Below are positions 1 to 10,600 of a stretch of DNA of 64,000 nucleotides, piece by piece. This DNA comes from Glandiceps talaboti (taxonomy: Eukaryota; Hemichordata; Enteropneusta; Spengelidae): assembly GCF_964340395.1 (NCBI RefSeq), contig NC_135553.1, forward strand, positions 7,767,501 to 7,831,500, read 5' to 3'. The notes below the pieces were generated by a model. That model saw only the letters and a list, made by a program, of their open reading frames with translations. It was not told the DNA's origin and searched no databases. A program made the position numbers and the translations under genes. The stretch's first letter is position 1, and every line of letters starts with the position of its first letter.

Positions 1-29
1 TAGCAATCATAAAAAGACACGCGTCTTAC

Positions 30-101
30 CTTTATGATATCGCTTATCAATGACGCCATAAACATATTGTCCAGTTTTATCTCCTCATTCTCAAGAATAT
101 C
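30..101 (-). CDS. Receptor guanylate cyclase, exon 11 (kinase-homology domain)
   Basis: Encodes residues 623-646. It reads DILENEEIKLDNMFMASLIS then DIIK, directly continuing PRGSLQ of exon 10 into the conserved DILENxxIxLDWMFxxSLxxDIxK block. The usual Trp of LDWMF is Asn here (LDNMF). The acceptor is TTTTTGATAG and the donor AAAG/GTAAGA, phase 0. The remaining kinase-homology, dimerisation and cyclase exons must lie beyond base 1 on the minus strand. Confidence 0.92.
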
Positions 102-529
102 CTATCAAAAAGATGTCAAATTACACAAGTTCCAAATTAATGACAGAATTGACCAATAATCTTATATAATCACGATTATCACCAACCGTTAGAAATCAAT
201 GCAATTAAAGCAATTGCATCTGTCATGTATGCATTGATTTTATCAATTGCGTGTGTCAGTGTTTTCCAATATTCTTCATTCCACATGCCTGCTCACCAGT
301 GCCAATAGAAAACAAAAATAGCAAAATTATGCACTGAGCACATATGTCGTGTCTGGATCTTAAATTTGTCAACGTCAGACTTCTTGATTGTCATCCTTTG
401 GATTTTATTCGCATCTTCAACTTTGAGCTTTGGGTCGGAGATATTTCTTCAGTGACCCCCCAAAAACGTTACTAATGATAATTCCTTTCTCATAGAAAAA
501 CAATAAATTCAAGAAAGACCATTTCTTAC
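102..529 (-). other. Intron 10
   Basis: GT-AG intron between exons 10 and 11 (phase 0). I see no further coding or repeat signal in it. Confidence 0.85.
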
Positions 530-634
530 CTGTAGACTTCCCCGGGGACAATACTCTGTAATAATACAGATATGAGGATGATCTACGCAGGCGCCGATGA
601 ATGGATTGATGTTATCATGTCGTAAATCTCGTAC
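530..634 (-). CDS. Receptor guanylate cyclase, exon 10 (kinase-homology domain)
   Basis: Encodes residues 588-622. The translation [20 protein letters not shown] followed by [15 protein letters not shown] is almost diagnostic for receptor guanylate cyclases: RHxNxxxFIGAC and [16 protein letters not shown] form the hinge region of the kinase-homology domain. The acceptor is CGTGTACAG and the donor CTACAG/GTAAGA, both phase 0. There is no ATG-initiated open frame here, so a simple ORF scan would miss this exon. Confidence 0.94.
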
Positions 635-1029
635 CTGTACACGTATCGAAAAGTATCATGAATGACGTGTATGACGAAATTACAAATATGCAAAAGGTAT
701 GGTGGCAAAAGAAACTTGTGGCTGCACACGTTTTGACTTCCAAAAAGTTTGACACGCCATCATAGTAGTTAAAGTCCGGTGTGCGGTTAGGATTAAATTT
801 GGGGGAGAAACAAAACCAACAACAATTGTCTTGCAGGGCTTCAGAAAAAGTTGGTCCAAACGAAAGAGTGATCGTGTGTAATCGCCATGGCTCCACTAAT
901 AAGATAAAACTCAAGGCTAGAACCTGTGTTTGGAGCATGGGCCTTTAAAACCATGCTGCAGTGGAACTTAAGCTCAGAAGTCAGCAAATTGGAAGACAGC
1001 TAAAGAATACATACAGGGAGACACACACA

Positions 1030-1066
<37 letters not shown>

Positions 1067-1127
1067 ACATACACAAACACATACACACATACGTATCTGT
1101 GTTACAATAACTAGGTGATCTACTTAC
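635..1127 (-). other. Intron 9 with a (CA)n tract
   Basis: GT-AG intron between exons 9 and 10 (phase 0). It contains an imperfect (CA)n microsatellite at about 1019-1092. The open frame at 615-938 has no recognisable protein features and I treat it as chance. Confidence 0.85.
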
Positions 1128-1286
1128 AGCCTTCAATTCCTTTCTCATTCTCCTCGTCAAGTCAATATTTTTCTTATTGACGTGTTTGATGGCTATAACA
1201 CCTCCTCTGTAGGTGCCAACTTTGGTGAATATTTGTTGTGCATGCATGTCGGCGGATTGCATAGAGTCAAAACTCCGAAGACTCAT
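1128..1286 (-). CDS. Receptor guanylate cyclase, exon 9 (start of kinase-homology domain)
   Basis: Encodes residues 535-587. The sequence QIFTKVGTYRGGVIAIKHVNKKNIDLTRRMRKELKA is the N-lobe of the kinase-homology domain. The strand VIAIK keeps the lysine (568) equivalent to the kinase VAIK lysine, and the following VNKKNIDLTR matches the receptor-cyclase signature VxxxxIxLTRxxxxELK. The classic glycine-rich loop is not preserved, as is usual in these pseudokinase domains, which regulate the cyclase rather than phosphorylate. The acceptor is TTATTCTTCAG and the donor GGCT/GTAAGT, both phase 0. Confidence 0.93.
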
Positions 1287-1483
1287 CTGAAGAATAAATT
1301 GATTAAAAACTTAGGAAGGGTATCTTTAATATAAAATTCTGGCTCAATGTCCTTGTATATGATTCTGGTGAAAATGTGTAAAATGTTTGGTCATGTTATC
1401 ACAAACTAACCGAAATCGAGGTTTAATATCATTCTACATGTACATGTATACTATGACGTGTCTATCGATTTATCTACATGTAC

Positions 1484-1516
<33 letters not shown>

Positions 1517-1714
1517 AGTCAGTAAGGCCTACCTGCCTGGCAGTGCCTGCTTGATAATGTGCTAAATGATGGTTTCAGCAATACAACATTCATGATCAGG
1601 TCTACATGGCTACCTTTGGGGTAACACTTAATCAGAAATAACAATTTCAGAGAAGTTGTATATTCTATTTATATAAATGCATGCCTGATAATATATGGAA
1701 TATCACGCACTTAC
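1287..1714 (-). other. Intron 8 with a short (CTGT)n tract
   Basis: GT-AG intron between exons 8 and 9 (phase 0). A (CTGT)n microsatellite lies at 1484-1514. Nothing else is recognisable. Confidence 0.85.
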
Positions 1715-1817
1715 CCTACTTGAAGAACGAAAGAGGGCATTGTCACCCTTTATATTAATATCTTTAAAGTCAATCTTCCAGAGCAGACTCGCTAAGTCTT
1801 GTTCATATTTCCAGTTC
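1715..1817 (-). CDS. Receptor guanylate cyclase, exon 8 (cytoplasmic juxtamembrane segment)
   Basis: This short exon encodes residues 501-534 and completes codon 500 (Arg). I found it by looking for the juxtamembrane motif that was missing between the transmembrane exon and the kinase-homology exon. It reads NWKYEQDLASLLWKIDFKDI, closely matching the receptor-cyclase pattern KxExEL..LLWKI.....I that links membrane and kinase-homology domain. The acceptor is CTTCATTAG, the donor AGTAGG/GTAAGT (phase 0). Its 103 bases fit exactly between phase-2 and phase-0 neighbours. LLWKID is more like insect Gyc76C or sea-urchin peptide receptors than vertebrate NPR-A, from memory of the families. Confidence 0.9.
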
Positions 1818-2298
1818 CTAATGAAGACATCAAGTATATATTTTTTTTTAAACAAAACAACACGGATACTAACTAGATGCATGTAAAATGATTACATAAT
1901 GAAAAAATAGCATTAAAGCTGCAACTGAAACTTTTTTTCAAACTTTTGTTTGATATGACTTACTCGTAATAACGTACCCTTGGCAAAAGACACAATATCT
2001 CTGTTCCCAATTTCAAATCGTGCAAAAAATATTATTCCACTGTACAGATGTCAAACTAAACATTCGTTTTTGATGATGAAACTAGTCTAGTTCCGATACA
2101 GTATCGTTACAATTTATACCTTCACTCACATGATGAAACTGATGCTAAAAAAGTTTAAACCACTGAAACTCATAGATTCAACGCTTAAAGATCGATTGTC
2201 AGCTAAAAAGACTAATGTCAATTGCATACATCACTTGCTCCTCTAACACACTGTAATTTGATCTCAGATGACAATTATGTTAAATCTGTATGAATTAC
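1818..2298 (-). other. Intron 7
   Basis: GT-AG intron between exons 7 and 8 (phase 2). No other feature seen. Confidence 0.83.
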
Positions 2299-2483
2299 CT
2301 GTAAATGACTGCCGCTACTATGATGGCGACTAAGCAAATACCTCCAATGACGCCACCAACAATCTTACTGGTATGGGTTTCTATTATTGGACAAAGTTCA
2401 CCATGGAAACCACAGACGGGCTCGTCAATGGGCGGTTTACCTGCAACCCAGTCAATAACTACTTGTTCTTTCGGAACGTAAAC
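2299..2483 (-). CDS. Receptor guanylate cyclase, exon 7 (membrane-proximal segment and transmembrane helix)
   Basis: Encodes residues 439-499 plus two bases. It starts with a W-containing segment and the GKPPIDEPVCGFHGELC motif, the membrane-proximal pattern (PPxDxPxCGF) known from natriuretic peptide and invertebrate egg-peptide receptor cyclases; the two cysteines (462, 469) may pair. Residues 479-499 (IVGGVIGGICLVAIIVAAVIY) form a single glycine-rich transmembrane helix followed by basic residues, as expected for a type I membrane protein. The acceptor is AACTTGCAG and the donor ACAG/GTAATT, phase 2. Confidence 0.92.
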
Positions 2484-3205
2484 CTGCAAGTTTTGAGTAA
2501 TTAGAACAATAATGGTTATACAGACAGAACAAATAATAATGGGAAATTTAGTTCCGATGAATCAACTGTTCGTGTGCATGTATAGAAACTATTGTCCAGA
2601 ACAGTATATAACAGGGGGGGGGGGGGGAATCAAAGACAATTCGATGCGCAAAATGTGACCCTTCCTAAATTTCCTTCTATAAGACGTGTAACGCTCCCCT
2701 TGTTCAAATACTCGGTTAAAATGTCAGAAATCAAAAGAAAACTGAGTGAGGCTCAATGTTATTTGGAATATATGCCACTGCTGCCACCCCATCGATAATG
2801 CAATTTGGTTGTTTCCCACTATTACTACAACCACAGTGAAATGGTGCAAAGGCATTGTATTAATTAACCCTGTTCTTGGATCTAACTGGCAGAGCAGAAG
2901 GCTAGACACCCTCCAGTGCTCTAACAACATTGCTTGGGCCAAACCCCACTCAACGATATTATCCCCAATGTCTTACCACACTATATTGCCCTTCTCTTCA
3001 TTGAGACCCACCTCTCTCCTCACAATGAACAATAATTGTTTCTTTGCATGGCAGCAATTATTTCAGTGATATTTTTTGCTGATAGTATGAAACAAAGGTG
3101 GCAGGGGTGGGAGGTGCCAGCGGTGGCAATGGTGGGATGCCAAAATCACAAAAGAATGAAATTAGACTTGCTAGTAAAACCCCTATCCATTGTATGATAA
3201 CCTAC
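2484..3205 (-). other. Intron 6 with a poly-G tract
   Basis: GT-AG intron between exons 6 and 7 (phase 0). It contains a G homopolymer near 2612-2627. The overlapping open frames at 2592-3069 on both strands show no family features. Confidence 0.78.
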
Positions 3206-3348
3206 TATTTCATTGCCTAACATTTGGAATAAACCAACTGGCGTCATACTATATCCAGGAGTGACACCTGTTTCCTGTCTTGCAATGAGGGTGAAGTTAG
3301 CCTCGGCGTCTCCGTTTTTGTCGATAAATGCCAACGTTCCAGTGATAC
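3206..3348 (-). CDS. Receptor guanylate cyclase, exon 6 (end of ligand-binding domain)
   Basis: Encodes residues 392-438 and completes codon 391 (Ser). The GxxGxxxIDxNGDxxxxFxL motif (ITGTLAFIDKNGDAEANFTL) is a strongly conserved signature near the C-terminal end of ANF_receptor domains. The sequon NFT lies at 408. The acceptor is TATACTTCAG. The donor I chose is AATA/GTAGGT at 3205, moderate in strength; it is the best site that gives phase 0 with exon 7 (GNEI-VYVPKEQ). The exact low end is the least certain boundary of this gene. Confidence 0.82.
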
Positions 3349-3931
3349 CTGAAGTATAGAAAAGTGAAGCTGATGGAATCGCTGACTACACAACTTCATC
3401 AGTGTCCCTCACAATAGCACAGAGGAAGATCGCTTGAACTGTTATAGTGAACTGGTACTTCTCAGTACTTATGGTGGGAATAGCATGGAACTTATCAACA
3501 ATCTTCATGATCCTGTCAATATATTTCCTATACATGTACAATAATACGCTTATTGGTAATGCAGAACATTTATACTCTGAGAGGAAAATCCATTACATGA
3601 CTTTAAAATGTGACTGTCAATTTCATGAAGTGATGTGATGTGTTGTGCTTTGCTGTGCTGTTGCTTTGTGTGGTGTGCTGTTTGTTTTGTGTGGTGCACA
3701 TGTGATGTGATGTGACGCACGGTGACATAGTATGGTGTGGTGTGGTGTTTACAATATCAATATGTAATCTCATGTATACCTTTGGTGCAAACAACATGAC
3801 TAAAAAAATTAAATTTTTGCTAACCAACCAGTTGAATGTCAGAAATAGTCGTATGTACTCTAAACCTGACACATTGTCATCTCTTTGACTTTCATCAACA
3901 TTTGATATAGAAGAGAAAGCATTGAACTCAC
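3349..3931 (-). other. Intron 5 with a degenerate GTGAT/GTGTG tract
   Basis: GT-AG intron between exons 5 and 6 (phase 1). Bases 3627-3752 form a degenerate pentanucleotide-like tract of GTGAT, GTGTG and GTGCT units, similar to the tract at the start of intron 1. Confidence 0.85.
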
Positions 3932-4067
3932 TAGTGTACTCTGTGTTGAAGATTTCATTTATGACTGCCGACCCATTGATTGCCGATCCATTCTGGGCTA
4001 AAACCTTGTGCAAGGAATTCGCGAATAACATAACAGCATCGTACAGATATGCCGCCTCAACAGGAAT
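3932..4067 (-). CDS. Receptor guanylate cyclase, exon 5 (ligand-binding domain, distal helix)
   Basis: Encodes residues 346-390 plus one base. It begins IPVEAAYLYDAVMLFANSLHKVL, matching the conserved helix of this receptor family (pattern AxxLYDAVxLYAxAL). Two sequons (NGS at 371 and 376) follow. I chose the donor ACTA/GTGAGT at base 3931 because it has a good consensus and joins exon 6 in frame to give TEYTS-ITGTLAFIDKNGD. The open frame runs on past this donor only by chance. Confidence 0.9.
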
Positions 4068-4600
4068 CTGCCAAAAATAGGAATATAAGAGATAGTTTAT
4101 TACCAAACCTACACTGGCACCAGATTTTTTTCATCATATTTTGAATTTGATGTTCAATTTTGGGAAGGAAAATGTGGTCAACTTTTTCTTATATTTTCCC
4201 CAGTTACTAGTATCCTCCCAAGAGACTGGTGTCAGTCACCAGCGCTCATATGTTACCCACTGACGTGTGGTCACGAAACAGCGAACACAGAGAGAAAATC
4301 CAGACAGTCGGATGGCCGTACAGGAAGCTTCTGATGATAGCCTTTAATTATCCAGAGTTACGGCCCATGAAGTTAGAGCCATTTCAACATCTTGGGCAGT
4401 ACATGTAGGCGTCTCAGTAGCACAAGTTATTAACGCTGCTACCTGGCGGTCTCCTAATTCTTTCATTAGCTACTACCTGAGGGATATGGCCCAGGAGGCT
4501 CCAGAATTAAGCTCTCTGGGACCATTTTGTGCCAGCCAGCAGATTGTATTAATTGGGATGTGAGGAACTCTCTCCTCCTAGTTTGCTGACAAATTCTAAC

Positions 4601-4700
4601 CCAATAGTAGTATAATAATGGTGAGTATTTTCGATGAATAGAATTGAAGTTTCTACTGAAACTAATTTCTGTGAAGTCGAAAATATTCACCTTTATGGTG
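4601..4700. repeat. Small inverted-repeat (MITE-like) element, copy 1
   Basis: The ends form an inverted repeat: GGTGAGTATTTTCG at 4620-4633 pairs with CGAAAATATTCACC at 4678-4691. The interior has a palindrome-like GTTTCTACTGAAAC. The left flank TAGTAGTATAATAA is shared with copy 2 about 270 bp away. In copy 2 the same interior appears reverse-complemented, as expected if one element type sits in both orientations. Similarity to any named family was not tested. Confidence 0.6.
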
Positions 4701-4874
4701 ATTCCCTCCCTCCACCCCACAGTTCCTTCTTAGTATTCTTGTTTTCCCTTTTGTCTAGTATGACAAATTTTAGTACTGAGCGGGAAATAGGGCATTGTGG
4801 GTCAACCACAGGTAGATTAGGGGCTACAGGATGTTTTTTATTTTGCGAAGTAAAGGCTAAAGCAAATTGGTAAA

Positions 4875-4957
4875 CCCTATAGTAGTATAATAAAGGTGAG
4901 TATTTTCTTCTTCACAGAAATTAGTTTCAGTAGAAACTTCAATTTCATTGAACAGGT
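4875..4957. repeat. Small inverted-repeat (MITE-like) element, copy 2, interior inverted
   Basis: It begins with the same TAGTAGTATAATAAAGGTGA and TATTTTC as copy 1. Its interior (from CTTCACAGAAATTAGTTTC to about TTCAATTTCATTG) is the reverse complement of the copy 1 interior. I see no matching right terminal repeat, so this copy looks truncated. Confidence 0.58.
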
Positions 4958-5361
4958 GTGGCTGATGAAAAGTCGTGCCTGTCAACTTGCATGTCATCAT
5001 TTACAGCAAACTGTAAAAGGCATAACATGTTAAAGAATAAGTTACAATACGAAATTATTATCAACATGAAAATCAAAAAGATCAAATAACTTGCAGTGAT
5101 TGGATCATCTGACGATCAACCCTTTGGAATGAATCTGTATTTTAGAATGACCTTTGATAATTTAAATACCTCTGACATACTGATCCGAGGGAGATTACTA
5201 AAGTTGAAACTTGTCAACATTGTAGAAACCCAGTATATGAAAATTGGTTGACCTACCATTCTGCAAGCATACACACATACACATCCAAGCTTCGGGTTAT
5301 ATTTGTAAGTGTCAAACTGATCATTTTGATGAATACTTTTTAGTTTCTGTAAATAACTTAC

Positions 5362-5534
5362 CGAATACGGGATACCTGTTGGGTTACTGTAATTGAATGG
5401 TGGCCTTTCACCGTATTCTTCAACAGTCCTGGTGAAGTTATAGTACGTTTGACTGAGTGGTGGAGTAGCTACTAGTATGAATAACGATTGGTATGCCGAT
5501 ATTAAGTCTGGTGTGAAATGTGTTTCATAAGGAT
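5362..5534 (-). CDS. Receptor guanylate cyclase, exon 4 (ligand-binding domain)
   Basis: Encodes residues 289-345 and completes codon 288 (Asp). The joined sequence is EYLK-D-PYETHFTPDLISAYQSLFILVATPPLSQTYYNFT. It includes a YQSLFILV strand and a TYYNFTRTVEEY segment corresponding to the family region between the second-lobe strands. N-glycosylation sequons are visible at about residues 320 (NFT) and 335 (NYS). The acceptor is TTTGATCCTAG and the donor TTCG/GTAAGT (phase 0). The exon matches the expected order between exons 3 and 5. Confidence 0.92.
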
Positions 5535-5992
5535 CTAGGATCAAACACAAAATACTAACGATGAATTGAGAGCAAGGCCAGGGTGGTAAGATGAATGTAC
5601 TATTAATCTAGACAAGTACAAATAGAGTATGCAGATGACGAATAACATAAGCATAGAACCACGGGGCAATGCAGGTCGTACAGATAAATGACCAAGGCAC
5701 TGCCAAGGTATGAAAGCTCAACAAATAAACACATATGCACGCACGCACGCACGCACGCACGCAGGCAGGCACGTACGCAGACAGACAGTCAGCCAGCCAG
5801 CCAGCTAGACATGTAATACATGCATTTGTGTACGTACATACATTACCTACATATATACCTACATACATACATACATACATACATACATACATACATACAT
5901 ACATACATACATACATGCATGCATGCATGCATGCATGCATGCATGCATGCATACATACATACATACATACATACATACATACATACATACAT

Positions 5993-6023
<31 letters not shown>

Positions 6024-6420
6024 TACACACACACATACACACACACATACACACATACATACATACATACATACATACATACATACATACATACATACAT
6101 ACATACAATTAAATGGACGGAAGAAACGACGCAATGAATTATTCAATCTCCTGTAACATTTAAAGGACCAGTTAGAATTAGGATTAAATCTTAGGTGTGA
6201 CAACCACAGTTGTCTCACAGAGCTATAGAAAAAGAATGGTCCAGTACAAAAGTAATGTTCCCATGTAATTCTTGTGATAAGATAATTTACGAATATGAGA
6301 ACAAGAGATTGGAACCCTGGCCTTTGAGGAGACACAACTGAGCAGTTGTGTGTGAACTGTGTTGGGCATAATACTGGGACGACCACAAACATACACACAT
6401 AGTATGCCCATTAAAGGTAC
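5535..6420 (-). other. Intron 3 with a long (CATA)n microsatellite
   Basis: GT-AG intron between exons 3 and 4 (phase 1). A large part is microsatellite (see 5735-6107). The remaining 6110-6420 shows no coding signal; the open frames there are shadows of the repeat. Confidence 0.85.
5735..6107. repeat. Compound microsatellite (GCAC)n, (CATA)n, (GCAT)n, (CA)n
   Basis: A (GCAC)n tract at about 5735-5765 is followed by long (CATA)n blocks from about 5861 to 6107. These are interrupted by (GCAT)n near 5915-5950 and CA/CATA mixtures near 6008-6055. All long Tyr-Met-Val-Cys or His-Thr-Tyr-Ile reading frames here come from the repeat. Confidence 0.97.
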
Positions 6421-6570
6421 CTTTCAGGTATTCACGTGCTGCAAGCTCTTCGGAGTATTTCCTGGTGTCAACTGTGATCACGTGATATTCGCCATTCCTT
6501 AGTAACCCTTTCCGTTGCATTACTCGCATGAACTCCGGTCGAACATAATAATCTCCGAGCAGGAGGTAAA
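6421..6570 (-). CDS. Receptor guanylate cyclase, exon 3 (ligand-binding domain)
   Basis: Encodes residues 239-287 and completes split codon 238. The joined sequence reads EDTR-I-YLLLGDYYVRPEFM, then GLLRNGEYHVITVDTRKYSEELA. In this family the second lobe typically has a beta strand of the form RIYxxLG followed by a helix and GxYxxIxVD, and that order is seen here. The acceptor is TTTCTCTTAG. The donor is AAAG/GTACCT, weaker than the other donors of this gene but phase-compatible with exon 4 (phase 1). Confidence 0.9.
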
Positions 6571-7001
6571 CTAAGAGAAATTAAAGGAGTATGGAAAATA
6601 TAATTAAAATGGCAATATAAACAAGAAATGGGTTTTTACTTTTGATGTTCAATCAATATCATATTTTTTTACTTTGTTTTTTTGTGTGCTTGATTCATGA
6701 AACAACAGTGTGAACCAGCATAAACCACTTACGTATTTGTAACGCAATAACTCATCAACAACTTTGATCGCAATATTGCCCATTTAAATTTGATCCACAT
6801 GGATTGAGCAAACCTGAGACACTATTTGCATCTTGTAAATAAATACCAACAGAACATATCATCTATACTAGCATTAGTACATGACATGTATTTGTGGTGA
6901 AATTAGTACAAAATCTAGCGTTGAAAGGTTTATGTGTGTTCATTTCCGTACGTGACTGGTGTTGACGACAGTAGCCAAGACGATAACTACATTAGACTTA
7001 C
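6571..7001 (-). other. Intron 2
   Basis: GT-AG intron between exons 2 and 3 (phase 1). No other feature seen. Confidence 0.87.
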
Positions 7002-7320
7002 TTCGTGTGTCCTCATAGGTCTGGTCAATGATAGGCGGGAAAGGGTCGGCAAAGCCATCATTATAACTATAGCCAGGATAATATGGGGATAGATAGGTAT
7101 GTGTTGATTTAATAGTAATATTGGCGGCTTCAAAGGCAACCTTCAGACTTCCAGTTACTGCGGTCCATTGGGCGTTCTCTGATGTCACTATAGTCACGAC
7201 ATCCCAGTTGAAATGTTTCAAAAGCGCTACTAGGGATTTAGAGATCTGCGAGTCCGGTGGATAGGTACGGGCAAAGGTGGGGTACAGTTCTTTGTTGCTC
7301 ACTTCGTACTCGGCACAACG
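7002..7320 (-). CDS. Receptor guanylate cyclase, exon 2 (ligand-binding domain)
   Basis: Encodes residues 132-237 plus the first base of codon 238. The acceptor TTCATTCAG joins exon 1 in phase 0 and restores a continuous family sequence: LISY from exon 1, then RCAEYEVSNKELYPTFARTYPPDSQISKSL. The segment YPTFARTxPPDSQISKSxVALLKHFxW is a hallmark of natriuretic-peptide-receptor-type ligand-binding domains and lies at the lobe interface in known structures. One N-glycosylation sequon (NIT, residue 198) is visible. The donor is CGAA/GTAAGT, phase 1. Exon 1 lies 54.8 kb upstream, but the match across the junction is strong evidence that both exons belong to one gene. Confidence 0.94.
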
Positions 7321-7504
7321 CTGAATGAAACGAGAAGAAAAGACGCCGGTTAACATAACAACGTAACAAACTTAACATATCGATCATCGATAGAGATTAT
7401 TCATATCATGTCCATTGTGTTATCATGTGATATCATTCATATCGTGTGCTGTGATATGAATATAGTATAGTCCAGTGTGATAATGTGTGAAGGTAGATGA
7501 CTAT

Positions 7505-7660
7505 GTAGTGATATGACAGTAATGTGATATGACAGTAATGTAATGTGATGTGGTGTGGTGTGGTGTGGTGTGGTGTGGTGTGATGTAATGTGATGTGATG
7601 TGATGCTATGTGATGTTATGTGATGTATTAATGTGTAGTACAGTGTGATACTTTGTGGAT
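7505..7660. repeat. (GTGAT/GTGTG)n pentanucleotide tract
   Basis: Degenerate pentanucleotide repeat, with a homogeneous GGTGT block near 7552-7582 flanked by TGATG, TAATG and TTATG variants. It resembles the tract in intron 5. Confidence 0.9.
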
Positions 7661-10600
7661 GTATGTGAATATGAAATGTTATGATGTAATACGATCGGTA
7701 CCAGTGTCATAACATAAAATCTAATTCCATCAGAAAGAAATTGGAAATAGTATGCAAGTACAGGATTCGTACTGTCGCCCTCAGCGATGGTAAATATCTT
7801 TTTTGGACACTATAAACATTGTGGGGATAAATACGAATGCATATGATAATTCAAAATGCAGAACGGTGTATTAGTTCGCGAGAACTCTAAGTTGTGTTGT
7901 TTAAAAATTCGGATTTCAAGAGTACATGTTTTCGATTAATACAGATTATATAAACCATTTATAGCTCTCACAGTTTCCGCTGCCGGGTTGAGGCGCAGTT
8001 TTCATACAAGGTCGGCTGGTACAAAACCACCATTTCTTGAAAAGTTTTCTGAAGGCTCTCTTTATAAGCGTTTGATGATGTGCAAAATGAGTTAAGGCAG
8101 ATCATTGTTTATACTGTACATGCACGAAACAGATGAATACGTCAAGGTTACTAGTAAGTTGGAGGCTAGTTTCAGGGTTAATACAATGTTTATTTAAGTT
8201 TCAGTCTATAAGCCATCCTAAAGTGTATGAATAAAGACCCTAGGGGGGGGGGGGGCGCTACAGCGATTGCACACAACCCATGAAATTAGATTGTTAATGT
8301 TTGCATCGGTGGAATAATACTGTAATTTCTGTAGCACGAATGAGTAATACTATGTAGAAACAAATCTGTTACTTTGAGATCACAAATGTTGATATGCTAT
8401 ATACAGAGTGAGGTTTGTCTCATGATAATATATGACGACAAAAAGGGACTTGGAGTTGACAGCAACTCATGAGCAATGTCTGCACTATAGTACAGGAAAA
8501 GAAAGATCGCATTATTTTCATTGTCGTAAAACAATTATTCAAAACACACCTCTCTTAGGCTTGAGAGATCAGTCTAGCAAACGTTCTGTCGTAGGCGTAA
8601 AATAGTCAAGCTATGAATACTCCTCTCTTCTCATACATCGTACATGAATTACCTTCGACCAATAGCTCTCAGTACGACACGCCAGGGCCTATGCGTCAAC
8701 CTACGCAAGTTGCAGATCATCTCTTGGATGTAAATACAGAACAGTAAATCAAATCCCATATCCCCTAAAACATCGTACATGCGTGCTCCTACTCTAAGCG
8801 TAATCTGGTACACTAATTCTGAATTCCCACGAAACTAGATATATTTTCTTACATAAGCAGCTTTCCTAGTTCGAAAATGAGTCAAACAAAGCAGATTTCC
8901 TACATGACGTCACTGAAAGGTCGGTAAGATCATAAAACCGCTAAATCTTTGCTCTCAGTTCATGTGAAACTTACGGTTGTAAGAATACCACACATGATAG
9001 GATCCGCCAATCAGCTCGCATAATGTCCTTGGAGCGACTCTGATTTAATCATCGTTTTGAGCACTACCTCGAGTCAAATTCTTATACAATTACCTTATAC
9101 ATGCACTGAGTCACTACACATACACGCAATGCGAGTATTCTTAACCAGCCTGATATCAGAGTTGAAAATGAAACATTCACAACGTATCATCACAAAATCT
9201 CATATATTCTGCTGTGTACATCTATGGCTGTTTCATTCACCTATTTCATATCTAAAAGCGCCTTCAGGAAATTGGCACAATCACTTTCTCAAGGCTGGTT
9301 TCAATTGAACATTTAAATGAATTGAATGCTGATGAGCGCATACCGAGATTATCTTGAAAATGAATGTATGCCTATCATACCTGACGTTGTACAAAGGCCT
9401 GGAAGTTTACCCAACAGTAACATCATCCGAAACATCGTTAGTAATTTCCCCCAATCTATTACCGCCAATGAATTAGATTTATTGACCAAATAAGCTAGTC
9501 AAATTGCTTCATATATAACACATAGACTAGTATATTTGGCTGTTAGAAATAGGGCGTACTGACGTTAATTTTAAAGATCACACCATGTGAATAAGTATTA
9601 TGGGTAATGGAAATGACGGTCAGAATGACGTGACCATGAAAGGATCACTGCTTTGTTTTCACCACGTTGAACAGTAAGTTGAAATAAATACCACCGATGG
9701 GGATGATGATCGGGTTTCTTGTATGGAATGTATGCAGTCAAGTAGATATTTGCTAAGAAAATTTGGTGCGGTTTTTAAGTTTTAGGTTAGTTCATTAAAT
9801 GTATTTGCATCTTTTCCTCCACATTGACAAAAGTTGCAGAATGGATGTCTAGTCAAATTAGTAATCGATATTCAGTTTTCATCGTTCTTAGATTGAATAC
9901 ATTTGTGATCAACTACCGCGACTAAGTGTGAAGTAAAAAGACTATTATATTTACTGTATACATCTCGTATATTATGTAAAAGGTTGGTTTCCATGGAGTT
10001 CTTAAATTCACTCGACGGTTTTGCTGATAATTCATGACAACTGTGAACGCAAAGTTTTGTTAGCTATGTCCCCATGGATAACGCACGCCTGATTCACAGA
10101 TACGAATCAAGGATAAGGTCAAAGGTCAATTTTCTATGATCGACAGGAAATGTGGAAGTGATATTCATTTTGATTAAAGGAACTCTAGCTTGAAGATATA
10201 AAGTATTTTCAGACGTGATTCTGAAACAATTTGGCGGCAAACTCTGAATTGAATCTTACGGGGTAGGTACATTACACTCACGAGAGTTTCATTTTCTCGT
10301 CACGTCATGCTGCTGAAGAAGCAATTACTCGAAACGTCTTCACGGACAATTGGCATTGACTGCATTAGCTAGAATATTGTAAGATTGTTCCGGCCCTTTC
10401 ATCACAGGCTCTTTTACACAAATTGTCTCCTTTACTATTTGAGTTATACAACTAGGTGTATAGCGAATAGAAGAATCATTTTATAACCTTTTCACTTTTC
10501 ATGGATTCACATCTTCGTCCGTTTTTTGTCATTTCTTTCTTATCATACACATTCATTTTTGTCTTCGAAACCATTTTTGCTTTGTTGGTTTGCCGATTTC

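Larger units (their letters stand above)
4068..5361 (-). other. Intron 4 with a pair of small inverted-repeat elements
   Basis: GT-AG intron between exons 4 and 5 (phase 0). It holds two related short elements at 4601-4700 and 4875-4957, listed separately. The rest is unremarkable. Confidence 0.85.

Noticed and set aside
3932-4106. Reading exon 5 through into EFNAFSSISNVDESQRDDNV
   Set aside because: The good GTGAGT donor at 3931 gives a frame-keeping join to the conserved ITGTLAFIDKNGD, and the read-through has no family similarity.
5608-6398. Long Tyr-Met-Cys-Val and His-Thr-Tyr-Ile open frames on both strands
   Set aside because: They are translations of (CATA)n and related microsatellites. 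The same applies near 24.0-25.6, 39.8-40.1, 44.5-44.9, 51.3-51.5 and 60.5-60.8 kb.
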